A stretch of 64,000 bases of DNA from Cladocopium goreaui (Eukaryota > Sar > Dinophyceae > Suessiales > Symbiodiniaceae): the NCBI GenBank assembly GCA_947184155.2, contig CAMXCT020000119.1:1-64000 (forward strand). Direction: 5' to 3'. Below the pieces are notes generated by a model that worked only from the letters and a program-made list of their open reading frames with translations, had not been told where the DNA came from and searched no databases. The position numbers and the translations under genes were made by a program. Positions 19,818 through 30,305 of the stretch are shown here, in pieces (position 1 is the first letter of the stretch; each line of letters opens with the position of its first letter).

Positions 19818-20534
19818 TTGACTACAAGAGCAGCAAACGCCACGAAACTGTAGTACAGCATTCCAGTAATTTGGTGCAATTCGGGAAAGAGCCCCTTGTT
19901 TTGCGTATCGTCCCAGCGACAGTGATCCGAATAGATATTCAGGCTCTGTGATAGCTATGCAAAAGCTATGACCGCAGTGATGCAGCAGTTGGCTTATGCC
20001 TCCAGCTCCCTAAGATTGCCCGTCAGGAATTCACAGACATCCATACCCCGAAAAAGATATCTATGGTCACATGTTTTCATTGTTTCGACAGCACCAGGGA
20101 ACTCGAAGCTTCGCTAGGGTTACATAACCTTCTCAATGATAAACCTCAACATATCGGTTTTATGCCTAAGTTGGAGTTATCCCCTGTTGTGTCAACAACC
20201 GAGAGAAGTCCTTCTTGCATGTCAGCTTGTACTGTATGCCGAACATTGTCATGCTGGTTGGTCCTGACCCGGCAGCACGCTGGAGTATGACTTCCCCGTA
20301 GCTGCTGGAGCACGACAACAGACCACCAGAGCACTTCAGAGCCTGTCTTCAGTTGACTATATTGACTATAGACTACCCGACGGATGACATCGTATATCAA
20401 ATAAGAATGATGTTACCTCACACTGTCCAAATTGCTAATGACTGCCTCGCAGACATCGAGCTTGTTGCGAACTTGTCCGACCAACGTCAGATGCCGCTCT
20501 CATCGCATAGGCTTACAGAGTGTCAGATGAAACA

Positions 20535-20816
20535 TTTCTTTCCATAAAGTGCCACGGAATTCCTAAATCAGTTTCCACATGGATTCATTATGCCAGTACA
20601 CGATCAGAAGGCTCTTCCGACCACTTTGCTGAACGAAATTCTGGTCCAATTAGCCAACCTTAAATGAGGTACCAGTTCAGGAATTAGAGAGGACTTGCCA
20701 TTTTGGGGCCACCCCACTGGTCAGTAAGATTCATCCAACTCATCTCATGTGACGTTCACTTACCTAGTGGGCCTAAACAGTGTGTTTTCATTGTCCACAT
20801 GTCCCGATAAAACCCA
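20535..20816 (+). repeat. 282-bp direct repeat, copy 1
   Basis: Matches 22338-22619 over equal length with about a dozen scattered substitutions. No coding potential; it is bounded by unrelated sequence on both sides. Confidence 0.8.
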
Positions 20817-21015
20817 CTGTGCTGAACAGCAGAAGATAGATAGCCATGCACCGCCAACACGGGACAGTAAAGTATCTCGACGACCTCTCCTTCACGCAAT
20901 TTAACAAGCATAATCACTGTCGATGTGAAGTAGTTAGTACTCTCGCCGCCCAAGGTGTCTAATAATCCTAGCTTGGAGGAGCTTTGAAGGCCATTATTGT
21001 AGGACAGCTGCTGTT

Positions 21016-21032
21016 CCCAAGGGTACCTTGGG
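21016..21032 (+). repeat. CCCAAGGGTACCTTGGG palindrome
   Basis: The same 17-base core, with one change each, occurs at 18935-18951 and 23598-23614. All three are followed by TAATGG and then a purine-rich stretch. Confidence 0.65.
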
Positions 21033-22337
21033 TAATGGCGAGGGCTTCAACTACTTTTCATGGTAAGCTGAACATTGCCCCGAACCTATGCCCCCATAGT
21101 GTCATGTGCTTCATCCGCACCGAAAAAGCCTCTGACTTGCCCCGTATGCCAGATGACAGCATGCAGATGGGAAGCTCTCTCTGGTGCTCTAGAAGCTCTT
21201 CGGTCAGTAAGTCCTAGCGCTAGTGTCCTGGACGGAGTTCAACCAGAGCACCAGGCATTGGTTTGCGACAGCTTGCATGCATGTGCGCCAAGTAGTCAGA
21301 TCGTGAACGGGATTGCTTGCTTCTGCCAAAGCCCATGGCCTAAGGATCAGTTTTTTGGCTACAAGCATTGCTCCACAATCCATTAGAACAGAGCAGCGCT
21401 AACTCCATGGGCTACAACAGTCAGTGTACGGTAGTTGGCAAGATTTTCTGGCAAACAAGATCTTGCGCAGACCATCATTTTGGACAAGCCACCTTTTGTG
21501 ACATCGCAAGATTTCTCAAAGAGGGTAAAGGACCATTTTAAATGTTGGTGGAAGTACTTCCGCACATCGATGAACTCAGGCCCCTTCGGATTGGTACAAA
21601 GCACAGAAAGGAGCGGTGGCCACGGTGAGATCTCCAGGTGCCGCAATTGAATCGGAATTGCCAACAGTCCGAAGGACAGACGTGGAAAATGCTATCTTCC
21701 TAGACCCTCTGTCGAACCCGAACATTGCATTTTACCGCATGGTCTCAATGTTTTTCCTATTCTTCGGGCATATCCATTTGGATGGTTTTGATTGCGAGCC
21801 CTGTGCAAATAATGAGTGACCATTTAATTATTCAATAATTTTTCCGAGGGTGACGAACTCTTCAGACGTGCTGAAAGTAGTTGCTGCACCGGCGGGTGCT
21901 TCCTAATTACTGTTGCCATAGTTCCGGCCAGCATCTTGACATTAAATTACCCCTGCTCGTCTACTTTGTTGGTTGCAGAGCTCAACAGATTGACTGCAAA
22001 ATAACTTATCTCTCTGTAACCTAGAGGGACTATGCAAGACATCCCTTACTGGACACTGCTAAGGACCAAAAGTCTGCGTGCGATGGAAAGTTCACTCTCT
22101 TAGAGTAGCCCATGGTGCGCTAAGTAGGCAGCTCGTTCACCGGATTGCTGGTTTCTGCCAAGGTCCATGGACTAAGGAAACGGTCTACTCATCATTGGCT
22201 GCCCTTACGTAACTGTCCTGTTGATGGCACGACACTAAACACCACCACAGTACAGTAACGGCTCACAAATTTTACCCTCTACGGCCACAGCCTATTCTAA
22301 GTCCCCCAGTAGCAGGACGCTGGGAACAGACAAAGCC

Positions 22338-22619
22338 TTTCTTTCCATAAAATGCCACGGAATTCCAAAATCATTTTTCACATGGATTCACTATGTCAGT
22401 ACACGATCAGAAGGCTCTTCCGACCACTTTGCTGAACGAAATTCTGGTCCAATTAGCCAACCTTAAATGAGGTACCAGTTCAGGAATTAGAGAGGACTTG
22501 CCATTTTGGGGCCACCCCACTTGTCATTAAGATTCATCCAACTTGTCTCATGTGACGTTCACTTACCTAGTGGGCCTAAACAGTGTGCTTTCATTGTCCA
22601 CATGTCCCGATAAAACCCA
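22338..22619 (+). repeat. 282-bp direct repeat, copy 2
   Basis: Second copy of 20535-20816, 1.8 kb downstream in the same orientation. Confidence 0.8.
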
Positions 22620-23023
22620 TGTGCACACAGGCCGCCTGTGAGAATAATTAACAGTCAAATTGGTTGGACTGGTTCTTTTCAGTAAACGTCTGCACCAATT
22701 TTATGGGCTAACATTCCCTCATTCATATGCATGGAGGATCCACTAGATCATTCAGACCAGTCATCTTTTACTTTGCTCTAATAGAGCCTAGGGGCTGTTA
22801 ATTCCTTCATGCGTTGGTGCCATGTTGACGGGTCAAATTAAATTGTCTGTGTTTTGGCATCGAGATCAATTTAAAGACTCATGACCCTTATTAAATGAGA
22901 CCTCTACTGTTGTCATTGCGTCCGCAAATTTAGGCTGAAGCCTACCCGCCCCTTTGTCTCTTGTACATTGGCCTAAATTCAGCAGAACATCTGTAAGAAA
23001 GTGCGGCAGCCCGAACCCTTTCA

Positions 23024-23293
23024 ATGCACAGGGCGGCACGTAGCGCAACCGCTGACCATGTTCGTGCATTACTCCAACAGCTCCTCTTTGTCCACCGTGT
23101 TAAACTCTCGGCCATCAGATTGCAGTACCACCTGGAGGACATCATAGATGACTTGGACGACATAGGATTTGATGAGCAAGTGCTGCGCGGAGTCTTACGA
23201 ACCGCCCACCTGGAAGTCAGCGGATTCGTCGCCCGTTGCGACCAAGTGATGCTCACGACAGAACAACTCATCCTACGCGTACTACTACGATGA
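23024..23293 (+). CDS. Small helical protein upstream of ORF A, unknown
   Basis: 89 aa from an ATG. It is entirely helix-favouring, with amphipathic Leu/Val/Ile spacing and an acidic DIIDDLDDIGFDE stretch at about residues 40-52. No known domain. It is the first plausible ORF of the tightly packed plus-strand series that continues with ORF A at 24237. A loose similarity to the 97-aa ORF at 855-1148 (DIG followed by helix) is noted but not relied on. Confidence 0.4.
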   Translation: MHRAARSATADHVRALLQQLLFVHRVKLSAIRLQYHLEDIIDDLDDIGFDEQVLRGVLRTAHLEVSGFVARCDQVMLTTEQLILRVLLR

Positions 23294-24236
23294 CAGTCTG
23301 AGCAGCATTGTACAGACGAGATGATCCTGATCTAAATGCGCTGAGTGACAATCTGCTGTCAAGAAACAGTTAATGCAGATAGAAATCAGTGCTCCGTCGA
23401 AACCTAATGGAACCTTTCTAATAAGTTAACTGTCATGTTGCAGGAATATCTCCCTTTCAGGCATGGAGCTGGTTGAAACTGCTTCACGAATTAAAACCGC
23501 GTAAGTAAGTAGTCCCTCATGCCCTCACCCCCCCACAGTGCCCATAATACCCTAGTAGTAGGAACATGCATGATGTATATTTCACCCCTCTACTGTTCCC
23601 AAGGGCACCTTGGGTAATGGTGAGAGCTCAGCTCGTTTCCTGCTCTGCAATCTCTCCTCTTGCATGGCTCACACACACAAAACTTTTTATTGATTTGAAC
23701 GCACAAACACCCAGACTGCATATCTCCTCTCAATAATGCCTGCCCCGTGCTAACAGTGCTCCTCATTATCTATCTCGCACCTCTTGCATTGATAGCCATC
23801 TTCCTGGGTTACGTGCTTCTGCCCCCCCACTTATCATCTCCCTGCAACCCCACTCTGTGCCATGCATATACAAAGAACAACAATTCCCCTGCACCTCACT
23901 CCAGTCACCGGCAACATGTTGCATACACATCCCCCCACAGCTGTAGTTGCTGATTTTTATTTCTGTGCCTGAACCGACCATGATATACTGTCCCCGTCAG
24001 CAGCCGTTGGCTCAAACTGTGAGGACACTGCACCTGCATAAGCCGGAGTTGCTTGGGTCCTCCTTGTCCCTAATTTCCAATTGCTCGCCCGTTCATATAC
24101 TCAAGCCAACACGGGGTTCTCGTTGTTTGGCCGCTGCCCGCAACAGCGAGTGGTTCCTGTCGTTTGGTCCAACCATACGCCACGCAATAGCCCCTATTCC
24201 GGATAGCGCTGCCACTACAGGGTACCTGTTGCTGGT
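23294..24236 (+). promoter_or_regulatory. Leader of ORF A copy 1 with GGGTRCC hairpins
   Basis: No ORF supported. The palindrome CCCAAGGGCACCTTGGG lies at 23598-23614. Immediately before the ORF A ATG, ACAGGGTACCTGT (24217-24229) is a perfect 5-bp stem with a GTA centre, and flanking GCCA and TGGT bases (to 24236) extend the pairing. The hairpin abuts the start codon at 24237. Confidence 0.5.
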
Positions 24237-25811
24237 ATGCCGAAGTCAAGAACTCCCTTTCCGTCTGGTTTGATTGGTGTTTCCAACCAAAAGTTATTGG
24301 ACATATCGGCTGGAATGGCTTGGGATATGCGAGATGCCAGAAACGTTCGGTTCCTTGCAGTGAGTGGCACAATATGGGTAGGAGATTGCCAGACAACATA
24401 TAATTTTACGCTGGTGGAATATGAATTGTATATCGACGAAGTACCATGGCTTATCTTTTCCACTCTAGCTGACACCCTTGAGGAAGAGTTTGATCCTGCC
24501 TTTTGGGATACGGTGAACTATGGTCGGAAAGAGCGGTGGGGTTTTCTTGACATACCCTGGGATGGACAAGCCTATGACGTTGCGCCACCGTATATCAGAC
24601 TTCGACTATCCCTGTTTAACGCAGTCGCTCATACCATGCGGGTAGTGCAACCATTCGTGTGGAACCAGACCCACCTGAGAGTTCACCCGAACGGAGCAGC
24701 TGTTTTCCATGAGCAAAAGAAGCTAGCTTTCCTGCTGCCTCTGATAGTAGATGCTCACGAGCTGATACCGCCTAAACCACTGTTCTGGGTCAACGATGAC
24801 AAAACCATCCCATTGTGGAGAACCACCCTGTGGACACATGAAGAAACTATCCAGTGGTTATTTGAGACAGGAGAAACATACCCGCTGGAGTTGAGAGAAG
24901 AGATTCAACCTCGCCTTGACCAACTCAAATCTTCACAGCCGATGAGACGAGCACAACCCCCAACTCCACCACCACCAACTAGGTGGGGGGAGCGATCCGC
25001 ACCTAGACAGCAGGCACAACCACCTCAAGCAACTACACAGCCAGAACCTAAGGATACCAAGCCCACGCCACAACAAGTTGCTGACCGAGACCTGCAATAT
25101 ATGGAGTTGCAGTCTGCTATTGCTCAAGCAAACGAACGAACGGTAGCAAACAGCCGACCAGCAAAAGTTCAGCAAACCCAAAAACCAACCAATTTGCTGG
25201 CCGCAAGTCAGCAAAGCACAGAACAAGCGACAGCCGCAGTGTCGGCCAATCCCAGTATCGGCGGAGAGGCAGAAGCTTCACCTCCGCAACCAAGTCATCC
25301 GCCAGCTAAAATCAATGCACAATCTTTATTTAACCAAAGACCAAGCCCACCATCGGCTTTGCCCGCGACGACATCACAAACGGATACCCCGGGTACCGGT
25401 GCGTTATCCTCCGACTGTCACTCTGCTACTCATAACAAAAATGAAGAGCAGCAACAGCCTCCAGAGCAGCCTGCCGTCCAAGAATGCGCGTCGACAGAAG
25501 AATCGTCGCCTGCAAGTACACAAAATGAATCGCCAGAGCCGCCAGCAACTGACACTGCTGGGGTCAGCAGCCCTGAGCCCGTCAGTGAATCCAGACTGAG
25601 CGTCGACCTAGCTGCAGCGGACATCCCGACGTTGCAGAGCATGGAGAAGACAGCCTGTGAAACAGTCGCCTTCCACGAAACACGGCTTCACAATGCCCGT
25701 GAACACCTGACACGCATCAGGAAGCGCCTCAAAAGAATGCAGGATGGCCAATCACCAGATGCTCCGCAAGCTGCCAATGTCACAGATATGGTCATGGAAA
25801 TTATAGACTGA
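24237..25811 (+). CDS. ORF A copy 1: new conserved family, unknown function
   Basis: 524 aa from an ATG just after a hairpin. The N-terminal about 220 residues form a conserved domain also found at 44376-45308 and 61977-63113. Signature segments are IDEVPW, a following ADTLEEEFDPAFW, VNYGRK, YDVAPPY, RVHPNG, KKLAFLLPLIV and TLWTHEET. Residues about 235-440 are a low-complexity Pro/Gln/Ala/Ser linker. Residues about 460-515 form a coiled coil ending in basic RIRKRLKRMQ. No catalytic motif is obvious. A structural or nucleic-acid-binding role like a Gag or ORF1 protein is inferred from the position before ORF B and the modular layout; it is not a known Gag. Confidence 0.7.
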   Translation: MPKSRTPFPSGLIGVSNQKLLDISAGMAWDMRDARNVRFLAVSGTIWVGDCQTTYNFTLVEYELYIDEVPWLIFSTLADTLEEEFDPAFWDTVNYGRKERWGFLDIPWDGQAYDVAPPYIRLRLSLFNAVAHTMRVVQPFVWNQTHLRVHPNGAAVFHEQKKLAFLLPLIVDAHELIPPKPLFWVNDDKTIPLWRTTLWTHEETIQWLFETGETYPLELREEIQPRLDQLKSSQPMRRAQPPTPPPPTRWGERSAPRQQAQPPQATTQPEPKDTKPTPQQVADRDLQYMELQSAIAQANERTVANSRPAKVQQTQKPTNLLAASQQSTEQATAAVSANPSIGGEAEASPPQPSHPPAKINAQSLFNQRPSPPSALPATTSQTDTPGTGALSSDCHSATHNKNEEQQQPPEQPAVQECASTEESSPASTQNESPEPPATDTAGVSSPEPVSESRLSVDLAAADIPTLQSMEKTACETVAFHETRLHNAREHLTRIRKRLKRMQDGQSPDAPQAANVTDMVMEIID

Positions 25812-26451
25812 TCCCGCAAGCAGTTAATACAATGTGCACCCGACCGTGTGCAACCGCCTGATCAGTGCCAATTTTAATGCCGCCTACCCCACAGATGCGC
25901 GAAGAGAAAAGCAGCTGCGTGCCAGGGCAACACCCCCCAAACGAACTGTACGGGAGTACCCACTCAATATAACCCTCACAAGCTTAAGTAAGGGGATGTA
26001 TGGGGTTTTTCTTGTATTATTTTGGAGGTTGTCACCACTAAGCTGTCGTAGTTCGGCGTCTGTCCCCGTTCTGGTCACAGTCAGTCATCTCAGTCCCAGT
26101 TGAACCCATTGGCTTAGGCCAAGAGGATTGCATAAACTGTCATTGGCTTAATGGTTTGCACTGCAGCTTTTTGTGGCTCCACTAGTTCCATAGCTAGGCC
26201 AGCCTTCTAATATCAATTCGCATACCAAGGTGGATCCAAACCTTGATTGTTTTGTTCCTTCTTTTGTTTCATTCCCAACGAATTAGCCTTGAAACGGGGT
26301 GCCCTGACCCCGGGTGCCGGGCGTTCGGGGCCCCCTAGCCTCCCAGCCAGTAGACACAGTCTTTATCCCCCTCAGGCAGCAACCGCTGTCAAGCTGGTCA
26401 CTTGACACCTGACACCCGGGTACCGGCTGTTCAGGGTCAAGCTGCGCCGAC
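25812..26451 (+). promoter_or_regulatory. ORF A/ORF B spacer with two GGGTRCC hairpins
   Basis: No ORF. A GC-rich imperfect hairpin around CCGGGTGCCGG spans about 26296-26335. A second, CTTGAC-x-CCTGA (26401-26412) with TCAGG-GTCAAG (26431-26441) around CCCGGGTACCGG, ends 10 bases before the ORF B ATG at 26452. The same arrangement of two hairpins before ORF B is seen in copy 3 (51776-51885, minus). Confidence 0.6.
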
Positions 26452-27117
26452 ATGCTACAACAGCTTATGACACCCAACAGGTTCATTTCGTTGGCATCGC
26501 CTGACCCTGACGATTCAGACACGGACATCGAACCCACCGAACCCGCGGTCCCGGCTCAAACAGTCGACGATGTGTCAGTGGACAGTGACACTGAATACTT
26601 TGATGCAATAGAAGCAGATGAGGACACTCCGTACTTCCAACAAGGGGCTGATCCTCCCCCAAGGGAGCAGTGGGAAATTGCTGCACCTATCGATTTCGTC
26701 AATGTACAAGGGGTCTCACAAATCAGCCATCAGCTCGACCAGCTTTTCCTTTCCGAAAAAGAGATTGAAACCCCACTCGGTATGGACGACATCAAACAAA
26801 GGTGGAAATGGGCCGATGTGGGCTCGTGCCGAATGCCCAGAGCACCCCTGACATACCCAGCAGTCATGACTGATGAAGGGACCGGAATCAGACGCCCCGC
26901 AGCCAGCCAGGTCCATCATAGCAAGCTTTTTCAGTGGATAATAGACAACCTCTCATGGTTGCCACAGTACGCCACTGTTTATGTTTACGTGGACAACCGC
27001 AACCTGGCAGGTACTGATCCACCAGCCTACTGGCCGCATTTCGCACCATGGATCAAAGGCAGATGCACAGTTACTGGCCCTTACCGGGAGAAACGACTGC
27101 TATCCATGTGCCCATAA
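26452..27117 (+). CDS. ORF B segment 1: acidic N-terminus and start of a possible transferase domain
   Basis: 221 aa from an ATG. The first 75 residues are Asp/Glu/Pro/Thr-rich and disordered; the MLQQLMTPNRFISLASPDPD opening is matched by the minus-strand fragment at 51508-51753. From about residue 150 a folded domain begins (LFQWIIDNLSWLPQYATVYV, then VDNRN). The frame stops at 27117, while the domain continues in the -1 frame through the 70-base overlap with the next ORF, RLLSM joining HVPINADTG. It is therefore the first part of a larger protein, interrupted by an indel or by frameshifting. Confidence 0.6.
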   Translation: MLQQLMTPNRFISLASPDPDDSDTDIEPTEPAVPAQTVDDVSVDSDTEYFDAIEADEDTPYFQQGADPPPREQWEIAAPIDFVNVQGVSQISHQLDQLFLSEKEIETPLGMDDIKQRWKWADVGSCRMPRAPLTYPAVMTDEGTGIRRPAASQVHHSKLFQWIIDNLSWLPQYATVYVYVDNRNLAGTDPPAYWPHFAPWIKGRCTVTGPYREKRLLSMCP

Positions 27118-30100
27118 ATGCTGACACAGGGTTGCATCAGGTCCACTACACTTGGGCTGGCGCTGCCACCCTTGAAGCTTTGTGCCTCATGTTTCCCATG
27201 GTTAATTTTGCGCTTATCGACTCTGACTGCGTGCCGACCTCATTGTTTGAAATAGCTGAGCTAATCAACCTAATGACGGATAAGGTAAGCAGAGCCGAAG
27301 CATTGCAACACAGCACAATGGCCAGCGATAGCCAATGCCCCCCCGCGGTGCTCCTAGCCACGGAAGCCAAAGCAGAACTGAATGCTGGATTGGTCATAGT
27401 AACAGGGCATGTCCCGGCCAGTACAAAGGATGTTGACATGGACCAAGCAGCCCTGGATGCAGCCGTGCTCCCTGCTGAGGCTCAAAGCTCCTCTCCGAGT
27501 AATCCACCCGCCCCAAAAGCAAGACGACTAGCTCACCCTGCCAGTAGCAGATCAGCAGATGACTGGGTTTTCGCACTCCAAGAAAGCCGATCCAGCTTCC
27601 TAGCTACCACTGCCGTACCTGAAGACCCCGTGGAAGCGATGAGGGGCGGATTACTCCTCACCCCTCTGCTAGGCTGTAAAGCGAGAACCCCGCTTGACTG
27701 GACGCATGCATGGGCAATGCTAGGCGAATGGGCGGGAGCCATTGCATTCCCCATCCCAGAGCAAGGAGAATGGCCGCGCCATGGAGACGGCCGATACCTA
27801 AGACCGGATTATGTCGAGCGGACCCCGCCCTTCCTCACCTGGGCGCGCCCTATATTCGAACAAGGCGCACTTTCTCCTATGTCCACTTTCCCAGCTGACT
27901 TCCCCATCCTCTGCCTGCCAGGAGACAAACTTTTCCAAAGCAAAGAACTAGCTACAGGATATAGTCTTCCCCCGATAGTGCACGCCTTTCATGGGAGTAA
28001 AGTAGGCCTGGGACACCAACTGCAACAGTGGCGAAGCAAAGGACTGCAACCGCTTGCCGTGTCGCTCATAGGAGTCGAGGAGGCACCCCCACTATGGACA
28101 CACCCAACCGGTTGTGATTTCGTTAGAGGGAGCAAGATAGTCGCCAAGCCGCATGTTCCGCAGAGCCGAGTTCTTACCAAGACGCAAGTGTTACTGCTCC
28201 AGAGCCTGTGGACGCCAGTGGAAGCCCCTGACAGCAACAATGACCACGCACCCTGGCCTAAGAATTGCGAGCATACCTATGTCTTGTGCGGTCAGCAAGC
28301 TAGCCTTCAGCTCCCTACTACCCCCATCCTCCCTCTGCTGGAAGCACTGCAGCGACGACTGGGAATCAACCCCAATAACGCAGAACTGGCCGTCAACGAA
28401 ATTCTAGCCAGCCATACAGACCCCAACTATACCGATTGGAAAATCATAGTCATGGATAATACCTCCTGGCAACTCAATGACGCTGACCCAGGGTCCCTGG
28501 ACGTTCAGTGCACTGGGTTGGGGGGAGGAGAACTCGATGATGAGTGGGACGTATTGCTAGCTTGTAAAAAAGAAGCACATGTGTATGGGCCATCTCTTAG
28601 CAAACAGGACGATTGGAACGAAAGGGCTGGCACAGTTGCCGGCACTGCCCACACACAAGAATACTTGTTGCTGCACATAGCCATGTTTCCCATTGGCGCA
28701 CACCTCTGGTGCCGTGTCTTAGGAATGCCCACTGTAGACCAATTGCAGGCACAGATCATCAGTAGGGCTATGAAGTTGTTGCGCTTTTGTCCGATCGTAC
28801 CAGCACATCGGAAACCGCCGTGGCCAGGGTACATGCATGGCCTCCGACTGTTCACTAAGTTATTAGTGTCACATCCGCTGGTGGGAATCTGCTTGCCCCC
28901 TGAAATTCGCCCAGTAGACCTAATGAGATCAACAGGATACATGGTAGGCTCCCTCTACATCCGAGGACATAGTGCTGGCTCCTATGCAGGAATGGCTTGG
29001 GAAACCATCCTGTCGGAATTCCCGGACATTGAAGGCAAAGCCGTGTTAGCTGCCATCGCTCTGCCGCCATCGCTGCTAACCGCATACAGCCTATCCCAGC
29101 GTCGACAGATCCACCTCGTTCACCACGCAGAGGACAAGCTTTGTGTATGGAACCCATCGAACTATGACATCAAGCTGCTCAAACAAAGAGGCTTTGAAAT
29201 CACGCATGTCACAGGTTGGAGGGCATACCTAGGCACTGCGCAACACAATTACTCGCACTGGACACGAGTCGCCCTCCCAGAGGGACGACCAGATATGGCG
29301 CAGTTAGAGAATATCCCAGGTGTGCTCCCCTTCGAAGTGTATTCACAAGCTCCCCTCCGTCTGATCTCATGGTGCAGCTTCGAACTCCCAAGAACAGCCA
29401 GAAAACTCCTGCGCGAATTAGCTGAGCTGTGCGAGTCCCCGGAGACCACCATGCAGGCATTAGTCACCCATATTTCAATTCACAATCCAGAGGTAAAAAC
29501 AGAGCAGGAGGCAACCCAATATTTAGCCTCGCTGGCAACTGTCACCATCTCGTCAAGGACCCAACTACCCAACTACACCACCATGGTTCAACAATTCCTT
29601 GGCACCTTGCAATTGCCTATGGCTGTCTACATGTTAGACTATTACTTGCCTATGCTCAGCCCCAATGAAGGCTATAATGAAACAGGGCTGACAATGCAAA
29701 GTGCCGGACCCATTCGACAACCATGGCAACCCATTGCTTTCGAATTTCTGTTTAAAGGCAGTGAATTTGGACACTGGAGAGTCAAAGGCGAACAAGACGC
29801 ATTTGCATTCCGACATCCTAGCCTAGGTAAGACTGAAGTTTTCGACCTCCTAGCCAGTGATGCACATCATCATAAAGTTAGCCCCATCGGCACGGGCAGG
29901 CTAATTGCAATGGTAGGCACCTCAGAAGCCCCAGCCGACGATGGAAGAGATCTCCAAGTCCTTTTTGGGTTAGTCCTAGCCATTACGCCACGCACATCCA
30001 AGCGCAAGGACGAGCTAGCTGCCGCCCGCATATACAGACAGTGTAACCCCAGATCCATTGAAGTAGCCTTCCTTTCAGGGCCAGCCATTGAATTTTTTGC

Positions 30101-30305
30101 ACAGGAACAGCTCGAAGCCCTAAAAGACTGGTATAATGCCTCCGGCCAGCACCTAAACCGCACTGATGCGACCGTTCAAGGACAGCATAGCCTTGTCCCA
30201 AAGACCTTCTTTCTGCATACAATGTGGATGTTTGGCTGCACCAAGCCCACCCGGGAGGTTACAGCTGTCGCGCAAACCCCCCCTGCAGATACCACCTGGG
30301 ATTAG
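27048..30305 (+). CDS. ORF B segment 2: DxD-bearing segment and alpha/beta-hydrolase-like domain
   Basis: 1,085 aa. Near residue 58, NFALIDSDCVPTSLFEIAEL is a hydrophobic strand ending in DSD, as in nucleotide-sugar transferases with a DxD motif; together with segment 1 it could be a glycosyltransferase-like fold. Residues about 120-170 are a Pro/Ala/Ser linker. At 640-644, LYIRGHSAGSYAGMAWE is a GxSxG nucleophile elbow, with a candidate Asp at about 696 (HHAEDKLCVW) and His at about 735-740 (QHNYSHW), the order expected for an alpha/beta hydrolase. Residues 750-1085 are unassigned. Its C-terminus reads on in the -1 frame into the helicase. Domain calls are motif-based only. Confidence 0.55.
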   Translation: MDQRQMHSYWPLPGETTAIHVPINADTGLHQVHYTWAGAATLEALCLMFPMVNFALIDSDCVPTSLFEIAELINLMTDKVSRAEALQHSTMASDSQCPPAVLLATEAKAELNAGLVIVTGHVPASTKDVDMDQAALDAAVLPAEAQSSSPSNPPAPKARRLAHPASSRSADDWVFALQESRSSFLATTAVPEDPVEAMRGGLLLTPLLGCKARTPLDWTHAWAMLGEWAGAIAFPIPEQGEWPRHGDGRYLRPDYVERTPPFLTWARPIFEQGALSPMSTFPADFPILCLPGDKLFQSKELATGYSLPPIVHAFHGSKVGLGHQLQQWRSKGLQPLAVSLIGVEEAPPLWTHPTGCDFVRGSKIVAKPHVPQSRVLTKTQVLLLQSLWTPVEAPDSNNDHAPWPKNCEHTYVLCGQQASLQLPTTPILPLLEALQRRLGINPNNAELAVNEILASHTDPNYTDWKIIVMDNTSWQLNDADPGSLDVQCTGLGGGELDDEWDVLLACKKEAHVYGPSLSKQDDWNERAGTVAGTAHTQEYLLLHIAMFPIGAHLWCRVLGMPTVDQLQAQIISRAMKLLRFCPIVPAHRKPPWPGYMHGLRLFTKLLVSHPLVGICLPPEIRPVDLMRSTGYMVGSLYIRGHSAGSYAGMAWETILSEFPDIEGKAVLAAIALPPSLLTAYSLSQRRQIHLVHHAEDKLCVWNPSNYDIKLLKQRGFEITHVTGWRAYLGTAQHNYSHWTRVALPEGRPDMAQLENIPGVLPFEVYSQAPLRLISWCSFELPRTARKLLRELAELCESPETTMQALVTHISIHNPEVKTEQEATQYLASLATVTISSRTQLPNYTTMVQQFLGTLQLPMAVYMLDYYLPMLSPNEGYNETGLTMQSAGPIRQPWQPIAFEFLFKGSEFGHWRVKGEQDAFAFRHPSLGKTEVFDLLASDAHHHKVSPIGTGRLIAMVGTSEAPADDGRDLQVLFGLVLAITPRTSKRKDELAAARIYRQCNPRSIEVAFLSGPAIEFFAQEQLEALKDWYNASGQHLNRTDATVQGQHSLVPKTFFLHTMWMFGCTKPTREVTAVAQTPPADTTWD

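Larger units (their letters stand above)
18110..23023 (+). other. Gene-free region with palindromes and repeats
   Basis: 4.9 kb without a credible ORF on either strand. It contains the A-rich tract at 18731-18750, GGGTACC-centred hairpins (18301-18326, 18923-18964, 19702-19718, 19790-19817, 21016-21032) and a 282-bp direct repeat. A second weaker repeat relates about 21295-21350 to 22128-22180. It may be LINE 3' untranslated sequence followed by the leader of the helicase-containing unit, but no boundary is visible. Confidence 0.55.
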
